From the NCBI RefSeq assembly GCF_017562075.2, contig NC_054085.1, positions 5,413,184-5,477,183 on the forward strand: a DNA stretch of 64,000 nt. Reading direction: 5' to 3'. This DNA comes from Anopheles merus (taxonomy: Eukaryota; Arthropoda; Insecta; Diptera; Culicidae). This document shows, in pieces, positions 1-17,900 of the stretch. The first letter of the stretch is position 1, and every line of letters starts with the position of its first letter. The position numbers and the translations under genes are program-made. Below the pieces are notes generated by a model. It searched no databases, was not told the DNA's origin, and saw only the letters and a program-made list of their open reading frames with translations.

Positions 1-3000
1 GCAAAAAAAGAATAGAAATAGCAGATCCTTAGGGATGAAAGCGGACATGCTCACGATACGATGCTTTTTAGATGGATTTTATTACTTTACCGGTAATGAA
101 GGATTTGTACATGGCTACTTCTACAATGTTATAAGGAAGGAAGGCATGTTCGAAGCAAGGTGTTCGTCTCCATGGCTTTGTGATGATTCATTTGTTTTAT
201 ATTTATTGTGCTTCCTGCTGAATGAAAATCAGCTTGATAGGAATGTTTTTTGGGGTAGATTGCGCTGTAAAAATATTAAGTATTACAAAAATGAAAATTT
301 CTTACCCAGTTTCTAGGATAACTTTGCAATATTGACAGCATCATTAAACATCCACAAGATGTTTTTTTCATCGCAGTTTCTTGAAAAAGATCTTGCGAGC
401 TTTTAGTAATGCTATTAAAATTGGAATTTTGGAGACTGATTCTGAAGCCAAAGTATGCTGTTAAAGTTAAAGGTCCAAGATGGGTGTATTGCTAAAGAAA
501 TTAATGTTTTGCTGTATTATCAAAAAGAAAACTATTTTCATCCACCTTACTGTACTGAAGCGTGGAGCTTTACAGTGGCGGCCACTTATGGTCCGGATTA
601 ACCAATTTTAATATCAGAGTAATTTTAAAAAGCGTATTTTTGTTCTTCATAATTTAAATGTAATGAAATAATTTAGAAGTATCAGGAATAAAATTATAGA
701 GAAAATTTTGTTTGATTTTCTACATAATACCTAAATTGATACAAATAAAAGACGAGAAACAAATGTATTTTAGGAAAATATTTGGATGTAGAGAAGTCTT
801 CATAAACGTGCGTTTTTGCGGGTGTTGGAATGAAAAACTAATTATTCATGATTGTGAAATCGAACTACGTGAACATAATAAATAGATAAGAACAACAAAA
901 TATTGTTGAAGGCCACGTCAAAGCTATCGGTTGTAACAAATTTATGTTGATGAGTTTTACGCTAGTAAGGAAGTTGCATTTTGTTCAAAGGTAAACTGTC
1001 AAGAAAGGCTTAGAATTGTATTTTCAAGATAGAATTTATTTAGAATGTATGTATCAATGCAAGATAAACATTAGTTATGATGAGGAAAATGTCGCGCAGG
1101 TTGACAAAATCCAGAAGGAATATTCATGCTTAGAACCATTGAACTTGTTACGGTATCTAGAAAGTTATGGGGATGCATGAGCGCTTATGGCACGAAGTCT
1201 TAATCATTACCTTGTTAAAGATAGATAAGATTCATGTTATTGACATGTTCAAACATACTCAGTAACCAAGCCAGGAACAAAAATGTTGATCATATTCGAA
1301 GCAGTGAATATTCTATCTAAAAAATGAAGAACGTCATCGATGCAATTAGGTTAGGCAGTAAATTTCCAACAATCCTTCATTTCTGACACTTCTGAAAGTT
1401 TAAGTAACTCTAAAATTATGACAAAAATAACACTCTCTCAAATTGCTATGCTAATATTGTTGATATATTGCAAGAACATAGCTGAAGAGTGTCCTCACCA
1501 ATGGGAGAAAAAAGTTTTCCGATTAGTGGTCTAGAGAACTGTACAGGGTGCCGCAAAATCAGATAATAGGTGAAAATATCCGACTTTACGTCCGCCTCTG
1601 TACATGTGCAACGAATAGTATTTATGTTATAGCGTGCATAGAAATTGCACACGAAATGAAAAGGTCAACGAAAGTAAATCGCACTTTGTAGTATACGTTG
1701 AAAGAAACGCAGAAAATGACGCACAGAATAATTTAAAACTCAACATCACATGCACACTAACGTGTGTGTACCTCAGCAACTTGTTCTATTAAAAGGGCAG
1801 TAAATTTATTGCGATCTTCATTGCTGCTAATGAATTATTCACAATGGTCTAAATTTAAAAACAAAATGTTCATTTCATTTCATTTGGTTCGACGTTGTAT
1901 GCTTTAAGTGCTTTTGAGTTGAAAACGTATGAGCTGTGTGTTTTCCATCAAGCAAGAAGTAATGAGCTTTTTTTAAATATACTTCAGGGAAACACTACTA
2001 AGAGGAGTGTCATGAGTGCAACAAAGACTATTGAAACTATTTTAGCGTAACTTTTCAGAAACATTTAGGATTGCCGGGATTTAAATTTTTCCAAACAGGT
2101 TGTAAGTTTACAATACTGACATATGACATTGTATGACATACAATATAACCCTTTGTACATGCAGAAAGATTCGAATTGACCATATTGCAATAGATCACGT
2201 TAATGGTACGGTACCCTTGAGGCTGATAGGAAAATAAAACGACACCAACGTTTAAAATTCTACACCACATAAAAAACATGTAGAATGTTTTCTACCTCAT
2301 CGGTCAATGTAGTGCGAGCGTTGCTTGCATGCACCATGTACCACGATATCAGGCACGAAATTGATTAAATCTAAACTGCATAATTTACACCTGCACGACG
2401 GGAGTTGTCAGCGTCATCGTTGTCGTTCGCTGAGGTTAGATTTTGAGCCACAACTGACTCGTTGCTTTTTATATCCTTTCGCTTGAAACCACTGCACAAT
2501 CATCGTGTCCATGGAATTTCAGGGACAAATTGCTGAGCAGAGACAAAAAAATTGCTTGGTAAAGAAGGCAGAAAAGGGTTGAGGTAGCCGTAAACGACAC
2601 ACAACTACGCGAGAACATGAACAGGATAGCTGTTTCTTAGGGTAAAGCTATTTTAATCTGTGCCATGCTGCTTCTGCTGCTTTCAAGCTGCAACTGGATC
2701 AGCTTACCATTCCAGCTTGCTCTCTGCCACTGGCTCTCGCTCTCTTACCTTTTCTCTTCACTGTCTACTAATTTCAATACTACGGAGGGCGAAAGGATAA
2801 AACTGTGCCAACCCAAGTGTTGCAAGGTGCATACTAAACAGTACAATTCCTACCCCTTTTCCCGCTGTGAATCGCCTTTTTTATCGCGTTTGTTCATTCA
2901 ATGGCGAGATCGAGACCGCTTGATAGAATCAACACGTCGGTGAAAAATAGTGGTAAAAAACAGTAAAAGCACCTGCTCATACTGCAGCGGAAGTTGCAAA

Positions 3001-6000
3001 GGATGGGTGGTTTCGTAATTACAGTCCAATGTGTTAGGAATTAAAATGCAATTAAGCATTATATGGCGCTGCGAGTATTCGTGTACAAAAATCGACTATG
3101 TGAAGCGGGAAAAAACAGAAGCATAGTAAAAATGCAGTGCACAAAAATATTCTTTTTTTGCTACGTCGCTAAAACGGAGAGATATCACGTGAATGATACA
3201 ACCATCGTATTACATTTAGTCTTTTTTTCACCAGCATGTAGTCAATTGGATAGCCAAAGTGTATGGGACCAGGCACCAAATTCATGCAAATAAAATAAAA
3301 AGATTATCGAACGAAAAATGGTTTGCTGTTTTTTGGTTTGTATGATTTTTATTTACATCCTCTTATATTATTTTATGTTAAGATGATCTTTAAATACATT
3401 GGTTATTTTATGCGGTCGGAATCCGGCCGAATGTTTTTTTGTATTCTAGCCTCAATAGTAATTTCAACTATTTAACAAACATTTTCCATAAAAAAAGCCG
3501 GAAACGAGCGAAAACTATGTGGGTTTTATCCTTATTGCCCGATCATTGATTAAATATTTTGGTTTTAAATGTTTCATGTTAAAAACATTCGATGAAATAA
3601 AAAATGTTGATAGATGTGTTAAAAATGTTAAAAAATAAAAAAAGAGATGTTAAATGGCATGGCAGTAAGTATACAAAATAACAAACATTTATAATGACCA
3701 TTATTATATGGTCTTAGTCTTGGTTATATTGAAAAATTCTTATTGTTTGCCTAATCGGTTATTAAATTAAATTAAATATCAAGCATTTTATTTTAATAAT
3801 TTTGTAAAGATATAGGATTTTTGACAGATATTTATTATCTTAAAAACAATTTTTAAATCACAATAAAAATATATGGAGCAGAATGATGACGATCATTGAT
3901 GAAACTTGATTAATGAAATAGGGAATTTTCTTTGTCATGGTTTAATGTTAATTTAATTTCGTTCGAAGAACATTACATATTTCAAAGAAATTTTAAGACT
4001 CCAATCGTTGAAAATTGTGAATCGCGTGGCCCAAAATTTGATACTCCAATTTTCTGGTTAACGAAACATAATTCAAGAATGTTGAATGAATGAGTTTAAA
4101 CAAAAAAAATCGTATATGCTGCAAAAACCGCCTAGGTCAAACTTTCAGTGCAAACTAAATGATGCGATAAAGTAACTGCTGCACGGTATTTGTCGTTGTG
4201 CTTCATGGAGCAGAGTGATGAAAGTATGTTCAAGTATAACGCTGGAACACTGAAAAGACACAATTTTCCTGTGCGAATTCTACACAAACCATCTTGAAGC
4301 GTCATCGAGGCACTTGCTACGGATCAACTGTTTTGGGGCTCCGATGGGAAAATTAATTTAATTTAAATCATTGCAAAGTTTATCTTTTGCGAGCGCCTCT
4401 TCCCGTAACAGCTTCCATCTTGGCTTTTCAACTCGCTTCCTCCAATCCTGCTGTGCCATAAAGATGGGTTGTAGTCTTGAAGATTCAACTCCATTGGGGC
4501 ATGAGTTTAAAGCCGTGAATAAGTATTCCCAATGAAAATAATGAAGGAAACTCTGAATTGAGATGAAAGTCTTTACCACAGAATATAGTACATACACATG
4601 ATAGGTTTGAAAAAATAGTTCTCCGCACTCTTTTAGTATACGAAAAGATATCGTTAATATCGTTATAAATACTCACAGTGTGTGTGTATGAAAATGCACG
4701 ATTGGCGGCATCATGCCATTTTAATTAAAGACCCACTATTGATTAAAAGAAAATTATTTTCCAGCACGCGTATGGTGTGCTTTCAAACGTGCCGTATAAA
4801 CAGAAGGAAATTCATCCGTTTCGGGTCAATTTATTCGCAGTCTGAGGGTCCACATGTTAGTTTTAAAAGTAATCAGGCATGCATGTTCAATAATTACTTC
4901 TGCTCATGCAGCTTTACTTCAGCCTGCGTACTTTGCCCGAGCCCAATGGAAAAGCAATTAGTACGCTTCGACGGTATTGTCCCGTGTACCGCCACGAAAG
5001 GATAATCACCAAGGAAAAGGCAGTTTATTAATAAATTGCAAACCTTTGCGGTGCAATGAGACGGTTCATGTAGAACAGAAGAAGTATAAAAAGAAATATA
5101 ATTATGCCCTTTGGAATGCTTGAAGTGTGGCAAACGGAAGTCATGTAAAAGCAACCTGCAATCGTGATGCTTAACGAGGGGTGTTAAAGGTAATTTAATT
5201 TATGTAATATTTCAAACGGCATATACGATACAACTGAATTGCAACAAAAGACCACAGCATGTTCCGGAAAAGTCTGATACAAACGATATTTGATTATAGC
5301 TACGTTCAATAATTGGAAAATTGATCATTAAAATAGGCTCCTTCTTTCGATGAAGAAAAAAATAGCTTCACTGGCACTGACCTTTACTCCTGCACTGTTG
5401 AAGAGAGTCTCCGGAGTGCTGTGATGTCTATCAACCACATTACGGAACAAAGGTAAACAACCATACGTCTCCATACCTACGTTGAAACGGTTTAATTAAG
5501 CAATCTAATCTATGCCTACCATACTAAATGGGTCGTGACGGAGTGTTTTTTCTCCTCCCGTACGTTTCTTTTGACACGCGGAACAAACGATGCAAAATGT
5601 CTTTTTGACACGATTTTCATCCATTTGTGGCTGAACCGCAAGCCTGAACCTGTTCCAAGCAAATTTGGAAGCAAGAATGGGGAACCGTTTTTCTCTCCAT
5701 GAGCTATTTCTGGCCTGTTTGAAACGACAGGGAACGCAAAAGCTTGGCAGGATACGGAAAGCAGGTTCCAAACATTAGTTTAGGTAAGGTCATTCCGATC
5801 CGTGTAACATTTAATTATGGTCGTGTTCCGATATACCTATCAACGCGGGGTTGTAGCAGGACTGCCTCTAAAAGCACAGTTGTGTTGTGTGCCCCACAAG
5901 CTGCTATATATTTGCCTATGTCTTGTAGTCCTTTCGTACTACGATACTCTGCAGTCTGAAACACTGTATTTGGAGCAGACGAAAATGTAGTGAAAACAAA

Positions 6001-6478
6001 AAAAAACACCTGCCGGACGCAATATATTCAAGAATTAGTCATGTCCAACGAAAAACGAACATCAGGACGTGGGTCAAACCCGCGGCACAGGGTTCGATGA
6101 TTTAATAAATATTCAAGAATGTTTACCCTTCACACTGGGGACAGAAAACAAGAAAAGGGAAGAAAATCAGCGAATATCTTACCAGCTCAAACAACCAGCC
6201 ACAACCTAAGTTCCCATGGTCTCAGTTGGCTTTTTGCGAAGCACAATCTTACTTATAGCAGCACCCCAGGTCTGTGTTTGTACTAGGTTGAGACTGTTTT
6301 TTTTTCTCCCTAGAAATTCCCGTGCTTCCACCGACAGCGGGTAGTGGGAAGGTGGCAACGGAAATGCTCAAGCCCACGACCCAGCCCCATTGTTATCCGG
6401 TGCCCATTTGCCATCGTCGTCCATAAATTATAACTTTCATGCAATAATTTTCCTACTAGCCTGAGTACGATCCAGCAC
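1..6478. other. gene-free AT-rich stretch
   Basis: I see no exon, RNA gene or recognisable transposon here. All open frames are short, start and stop at random, and match no family I know. The base composition is AT-rich with many A and T runs, as in dipteran intronic or intergenic DNA. The only small structure worth recording is a perfect 8-bp inverted repeat with a one-base centre at 2128-2144. Confidence 0.6.
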
Positions 6479-11848
<5,370 letters not shown>

Positions 11849-11861
11849 AGTACAACAAATT

Positions 11862-12064
11862 AGCCGTTCTCATGGTACAGTCGTCAACTCGTACGACTTA
11901 ACAAGATGCCCGTCATGGGTTCAAGCCCCAAATAGACCGTGCCGCCATACGTAGGACTGACTATCCTGCTATGGGGGGAAATCAATAAGTCACTGAAAGC
12001 CAACCCCACAAGTGGGTTGGCAGGCCTTGACCGGCATCGGTTGTTGAGCCAAAGAAGAAGAAGA
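11862..12064 (+). mobile_element. tRNA-derived SINE, SINE200-like, full length
   Basis: This is a non-autonomous retroposon with a tRNA-like head and an (AAG)n tail. A Pol III A box (TGGTACAGTCG) lies about 10 bases in, and a B box (GTTCAAGCC) about 45 bases further on. The copy is bounded by a perfect 13-bp target duplication, AGTACAACAAATT, at 11849-11861 and 12065-12077, which fixes both ends. Open frames across it are fortuitous. I assign it to SINE200 of Anopheles from memory of that family; the SINE structure itself is seen directly. Confidence 0.9.
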
Positions 12065-12219
12065 AGTACAACAAATTTGGTGCGTAAGCTCAAAGTAAGA
12101 GTTATTTTTGGGAATGAAGTAACTCTGAATTTAAAAGTTTGACCAAATAGAGACATTTTGGAAATATGGGACATATAATACCTTAACATATAATTATGAG
12201 CTACGAATATAATTTCGAA

Positions 12220-12288
12220 GTCTCGAAAGCTTGTAAAGGCTGGCATGACCTCGTAGGTTGTTACGTCAATAAGAAGAATAATAAGAAG
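12220..12288 (+). mobile_element. SINE 3'-half fragment (tail type B)
   Basis: The stretch from TCTCGAAAGC to the AAGAAGAATAATAAGAAG end matches the 3' half of the SINE at 59711-59910. The head with A and B boxes is missing, as expected of a 5'-truncated or decayed copy. It lies only 155 bp after the full-length SINE that ends at 12064. Confidence 0.75.
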
Positions 12289-12449
12289 CTCAAGCTCGAT
12301 GAATCTTTGGAGATTTATGATTTGTGAATCTTTTGATATTCATGAGACTTTGAGATTCATGCATCTTTGAGAATCGAGACGCAGATTTATTGAATCATTT
12401 CAAAGATTTATTCTGATTCTTGAATCTGAATCAGATTTTCCCAACACTA
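12289..12449. repeat. GATTC/GAATC-rich decayed repeat
   Basis: Eight GAATC or GATTC motifs occur in about 150 bp, with repeated phrases such as CTTTGAGATTCATG, ending in TTTTCCCAACACTAG. That end is similar to the terminus of many hAT-type MITEs (CAGTGTTGGGAA on the other strand), but I find no matching left end. I infer a decayed, 5'-truncated DNA transposon relative; the identity is uncertain. Confidence 0.4.
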
Positions 12450-13741
12450 GTGCAGACTAGCACCGAAGAAAACTGTTGACTGAAATATTCAAAATAATAA
12501 TATATTTGTTTTACCTTTACAAAATCATTGCGGAACGCATTATACTTACTATTGAGAGTCGTATATTGGATAAAAGAACCTACGGGATCGATATACACTA
12601 GATGTTCAATTTGTCTACATATTCACACAAATTCAGAATGAAGAGTGTTCAAACCGAAACGAAATTTTAACATGATTGTGTTACTCGCCTGGCAGAATGT
12701 TACCATACGATTTGCTAAAATTGTTAATCATACATAACCATTGTATGAATTATGTCTAAAATACTCTTATATATACTCACAACATACAACATGTTCAATT
12801 ATGCCACGGATTATGCATACAATCGAGAAACAAATCGTGTTGCAAAAACATGAGAGCAAAAATCGAAAACAATATTAATCCATTTGCATGTTTGATTATG
12901 CATCTTTGATGGATATTAATTAACCTACCCGCCTATTACTGACAGGATGGTTTTTAGCGATCTGCCTAAACCCCCCTAGAGCTGGTACGAAAATCAATAC
13001 TTTTGGATTAAATTTCTCTCTCCCGAGAATGATTGGCTATGACAAAATGTGACAAATGTAAATAATTAACCCACTCCGTACCAAATCCCGTACGCTTTGC
13101 ACTCACTAATTGTCAGATGAGTTTTAGTTTCTACGCGACCATGGTTGTTGATCATGGCTTTAGGGTTAGGGAAACACATCTCCAGTACATCCCCGGGAGA
13201 GATTATTTAATGTTGCAAGCTTGCGGCGTTGGTGGTACAATGCGGAAATGTTAGTGAAGGCTTATCCTGCACGCTAAAGAGATATCGCGTTTCGCATCCA
13301 TTCCGGTCGATGGAACACTCTAATGGAATTCAAATCAATTCCGATCCGGTTAACTCACCCGTACATGATATTTGATTATATGTATGCGAAACGGGTTGAT
13401 TGACATAATTACAACACATCCGGGGTATGCTACCAGGTGCTACAGCCAAGGGCTGGATTCGTGGCAAAGCTCTAAATGCAAATCAAGGCCGCGCCACTAA
13501 CGAAGACGGATTGCGCGATTACACCGTACGCGGTTCGACATCGAAGGCCTGTTCTAGTCAGGGAAACGGCTCCCGCGAGGGTTCGTAATCAATCGTCTTG
13601 CACTACATCGATATAGCTCGAAAACGTGTATGAGGACGCTTAGTTTGTCTGATTAAATGTTTAGTGAGAGCTATCATCACGCTTTATATTTTCCAAGCGG
13701 GTAATAATAAGTAAACACATGTTATTTCAAAATTATTTTAA
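12450..13741. other. gene-free stretch, probably dpr intron
   Basis: Nothing coding is recognisable. If the dpr gene whose exons lie at 14732-18832 continues to lower coordinates, this is intron sequence between the first Ig domain and the missing second one. Confidence 0.45.
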
Positions 13742-13743
13742 TA

Positions 13744-13988
13744 CAGGGTTTCCCACGATTTATTGGTCAGATCCCATGATTTTTTGGTGCGTTCCCACGA
13801 TATTTTGGTCGTATCCCATAGATTTTTGGTTCGTTCCCATAATAAATTGGTATTTTCCGCTTGGATATCAATACAATGGGACCAAAAAATTCTGGGAAAC
13901 GGCCAAAAAATCGTGGGAACGCACCAAAAAAATATGGGAACTCACTAAAAATTGATGGGATCCAACCAATAAATCGTGGGAAACCCTG
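13744..13988. mobile_element. 245-bp palindromic MITE, copy 1
   Basis: The element begins CAGGGTTTCCCACGATTTAT and ends with its reverse complement, flanked on both sides by TA (13742-13743 and 13989-13990), the target used by Tc1/mariner-type transposases. Each arm is built from about five tandem 20-22 bp units of the form TTCCCAYGATTTWTTGGT, so the whole element can fold into one long hairpin. It carries no gene; open frames in it are repeats of the unit read as protein. It has the same length as the copy at 14342-14586 and differs by scattered substitutions. Confidence 0.9.
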
Positions 13989-14341
13989 TAATGTTTTACC
14001 GACGGGAAGACACTTTATGAAAGAATAGCAATATGGTTTTTTTTGTTTCATAATGTAGATCAAGCTTTGCTAGAATTGATTTGTGTTGCCTATCGTAAGC
14101 GAAGATATTCCTGGATAAATGTATGCGTTTAACATGCATAACAATATTATTCAAAGATGGAAGCACATCTACAAAATTATGTAGAGTTAAATTATCATTT
14201 ACATGTCAGCCAATCCGATGTAAATACATTTTAATTTACTTCTATTTTGTGATGTGTATTTATTTTAGAAAAGACGAGAATTATTCAACCGCCACGGGTA
14301 TGTTTAATGCCGTCCTTTTTGAGTTCGTATAATGTTATATA

Positions 14342-14586
14342 CAGGGTTTCCCACGATTTATTGGTCAGTTCCCATGATTTTTTGGTGCGTTCCCACGATT
14401 TTTTGGTCGTATCCCATAGATTTTTGGTTCGTTCCCATAATTTATTGGTATTTTCCGATTGGATATCAATACAATTGGACCAAAAAATTCTGGGAAACGA
14501 CCAAAAAATCGTGGGAACGCATCAACAAAATATGGGAACCCACCAAAAATTGATGGGAACCGACCAATAAATCGTGGGAAACCCTG
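14342..14586. mobile_element. 245-bp palindromic MITE, copy 2
   Basis: Second copy of the element at 13744-13988, again 245 bp and again between TA dinucleotides (14340-14341 and 14587-14588). The termini and the tandem sub-repeats of 20-22 bp in each arm are conserved. The flanking DNA of the two copies is unrelated, so they look like two insertions and not a segmental duplication. This copy ends 145 bp from the splice donor of the second dpr exon. Confidence 0.9.
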
Positions 14587-14731
14587 TAAGTACTATATTA
14601 GTCTTATCCTGCTGTCTTATAAATAATTTAATGACTTTAATGCTTGGTGTCAATCTGATTCCACCTTTGCCGTGTTTGTCGAAATTTGTCGAAAAAAAAA
14701 AACATCAAAATCTTTATCAGGGTTCACTTAC

Positions 14732-14942
14732 CTACAACACTGAGCGTGACGAAGTAGCTGCGCACTGGTTGGGTAGAAATCTGGCATTCATAGATTCCGG
14801 CGTCCCTTTTTTGGGCCCACTTTATCTGCAGCGTCCAGTCGTCGACGTCTTTGTGATGCGTCGCCTGGAATCGCTGGTCGGACGTGTACGTGTAGCTGCC
14901 GACGGTGAGTATGTGAATGTCTCGGTGCCTTATCCACGAAAC
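14732..14942 (-). CDS. dpr: dpr family gene, exon for second half of Ig domain 1
   Basis: This minus-strand exon encodes 70 residues from VSWIRHRDIHIL to YFVTLSVV, plus one base of the next codon. It supplies the C-C' to G strands of a V-type Ig domain: the core Trp (SWIRHRD), the family phrase TYTSDQRFQ, and the DAGIYECQIS motif with the second disulphide Cys. Dpr proteins are cell-surface Ig proteins of insect neurons that pair with DIP partners in synaptic matching. The acceptor (GGGCAG) ends at 14943 and the donor, G followed by GTAAGT, starts at 14731. The exon enters in phase 0 and leaves in phase 1, and it joins cleanly to the exon at 18543-18832. It is most like Dpr6/Dpr10 by eye. A stop follows a few codons into the intron, so splicing is needed. 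The second Ig domain is not seen in the window. Confidence 0.92.
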
Positions 14943-17900
14943 CTGCCCATCCCAACCGGTAGCCATGAGTCATCGGATCCATCCGAAAGATATCCCATTT
15001 CGGAGCCACAGCAGTGATGGAATGCCAACCACCGGGGTGTTTTGGAGTAGCATGAAATGAGAAATTGTTCGTGAAGAGTAAATATTTAATTTGATTATTC
15101 AAAACGAGGAATACGGAACTGCCGCTGGAGAGAAATGATGGGATTTTCGTTCCTGAGGCACTCTGAAATCTATGAGAACTGGGATGACCTTTTTTTGTTT
15201 TGACTTCCCACTCCGATTGGAAACGGAACTTTGCTCTGGGAAGATTTAATGTGCTTAATAATTTCTCAATGGCTTTCATCCGCAAAGCCTTCCATCCTCA
15301 AGTAGCCTTTTTTGATGGGTGATCTTGTTCTCCTTTTCATCTCACGGAAAGGGTCTACTTTCACGTCGCCTGCCAACGTCGATTTGCAATGAATACTAAA
15401 TTTCCTACCTCTCAAATAATCGCGAAGGCAAAGACTTTGGAAACACGAGACTATCGACCTTTTTGTAGGATGAATTTGCAAAGAAGTCGCGTCGTAGAAC
15501 GGTAGCGCTAAAAGTCGCCATTCATCTTGAGAAGTTTTTAAGGTAACATCTGCCAGTCGCTGGACACGCGTTGTTTTTGCGTGCGGAGGACGTTGCTACA
15601 GTTAAGCGTTTTCACAAGAAACGTTCAACATTACCCATGGTGAATGGTGCAGGATAACTTTTCTTTTCAAGGTTTGGCTTTTGTGAAGATTAAAGAAAAG
15701 CTTTTTAAATTTGAATCTTTTTCTACTTCTGAATTAAGAATCTCTATAGATAAACACATGGATTAAGAGTTTTATGGGGCACGAACATTTGTTGAGCATG
15801 TTAAAGAGTGTTTGAATGCGATTTTTTATTGCTCTAAGTATATGTATCAAAAAACTTAAAATATTGGTATCCTACTATACTTCGAAAGCAAAATTCATTC
15901 GCAGCCAAAGAAACAGGTGTTGATTAATTAAAATTGAGTTTAGAAAGAAAGAGTTAGTTTAAAGAGAAGTGGTCATCCGCGAGGTTATTTGACACAAAAA
16001 CCGTTGTCGGTCAAGGCCTGCCACTATTGGGGTTGGCTTTCAGTTACTTATTGATTATCCTTAGCAGGATAGTCATTCAGGATGCTACGGGGGGACGGTC
16101 CAAATGAGGCTTCAACCCATGACCGCCATGTTGTTAAGTTGTACGAGTAGACGACTGTACCACGTATGTGTATGTAGATTAATAGATGAATCGAACAATC
16201 GCGCGGCCGATAAAATATTGCGATGGCGACAATATAAGGGAAAACTATTGATAACGCAACTTTGGTCATCTTCCACAAACAAAAAACACGGATTAAAGCA
16301 ACTAATTTTTTGACATATCTGCCTCGACTACCGCATTAAGTTTCTGTTTTTGAGAGTTTTGAGGGTTCATCATAAGGGTGCAGATGCTTTCGGAACAAAT
16401 GGAATGTAGGTCGAATAGATTTTCATGACAGTTTATCAACATTGGAATTAAATTTTGCCATCAACATAATAAAACCATACTTATTTTTTAGTGTTTCTTC
16501 TTTTAGCTAGCTTGGACACTGCCGCAAGAGCAGAATTGTTTCGCCCAAATAAGATAATTTTCATGGCTTTCTACCAGCCGGTAGAAAGAACAGCTTTTGA
16601 ATCGATCGTGTGTCTCGAAAAGCCCGCTAGCAAGCAGCAATTAAGAACCGGTCCCTTTAGTTGTTTTGATCGTTTCAACTGGGCATCCCTTTCAGCAACT
16701 TCTTAAACATGATAAGCCTAACGACATTCCGGCGTTTGGCAGTACATCAGAAAATAAAATAAGTTTCAAGCGGCTGCTCGATGATACCGGTACCGAAGCC
16801 TCCTAAATGTAGCGAGATAGAGGACGAAAAGTACTTAAAACCAAACGATCCACCCGTCGGACCATAACTCTTTCGGCTTTTGTAATCGACGGGTGCGGGC
16901 GACCTGTTAATTATAGCCATCGAATGAAAATTTACGAACTGCTGCAACCATTTGCGTTCCAGACTGCTTTACGCAAAAGGCTCTTTTTTACGGGGGCACC
17001 TTTGATCATTCCATAGTGTTTGTACGCTCCTTCGCCAAAAGGTAAAAAGGCGAGAACCCTATCCCGAGATGATGTTTGCAATTAATGAAGCCCAAAAGTC
17101 AGCAATTGTTGGGTATACTTTTTTTCTTCCCCGTGTATTCCAAAATCGTTTGTTGGCAAGCATCCTTCGCCGTAAAACAAAAACGACCAGCACAAGCAAA
17201 TTATTTTGTCTTTCCGTTAATGAATGTTTATTTTCCCGAGGTCGGTACCAGCTTCCGCGATCGGCACTCATCATACGCGCTACGGGCCACACCGCCACTT
17301 TTTCGCGATACGTTTGTATTGTTGATGTGGTGCGAAAATTTAATCGAATCGTAGAAAACCCCTTTGGCGTGCCCGGAACGGCAACGTGTACCAAGCGGTG
17401 GCTTGTGCGCTTGCTGGTGAAGGTTTGCATAAATTTTGGCTTTTTTGGCGAGTCATCGAAACAAAATGTTGTACACACGTGCATCGCACACAAGTTGTTT
17501 GATGTTGGATAATTTAAATAATTATGGATGGCTCCGACGTCAGAAACAGCCTCATTATTCACAGTGAAATAACAAGTCGAGCGAGGGAAAATTACGAATG
17601 GTAGCAAATGTGCTGATAAGTTAAATGTTCCCCACAAGTTCAATAAATGAATGGCGAAAGCCAAAGAATTGCGTGTCGTTTAAAACAAAAAAATATGAAT
17701 GGAAAATTCTAGCTTGGTAATTAATTGATCAACAAATGATTTAATAAGCAATTCTCGACTAAATTCTTAACCTCGTCTTATATTTGTGTTTAACATTTTT
17801 GACAACATTTTGTAGTTTTCTTCTATTTTGATACACATTATTTAATAACATTGAAAGCAATATTTGAATTATTTCAATTATTCACTGCTGCAGTTGAATG

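Noticed and set aside
2665..2943. Short frame with a hydrophobic N-terminus
   Set aside because: The Leu-rich start resembles a signal peptide, but the remainder matches nothing and no splice or promoter context is convincing.
11862..12064. tRNA genes suggested by A and B boxes
   Set aside because: The boxes belong to SINEs with AAG tails and target duplications; no cloverleaf with paired acceptor stem can be drawn.
13719..14570. Open frames with repeated SHDFLVRSHDFLV-like phrases
   Set aside because: They are the tandem sub-repeats of the palindromic MITEs; arms read on both strands give similar frames.
14574..15017. Plus-strand 147-codon frame
   Set aside because: It is antisense to the dpr exon at 14732-14942, which has clear family motifs and splice sites.
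17059..17664. 201-codon minus-strand frame as a gene
   Set aside because: No domain, no signal peptide and no match by eye; an equally open frame exists on the other strand and it lies in a dpr intron.
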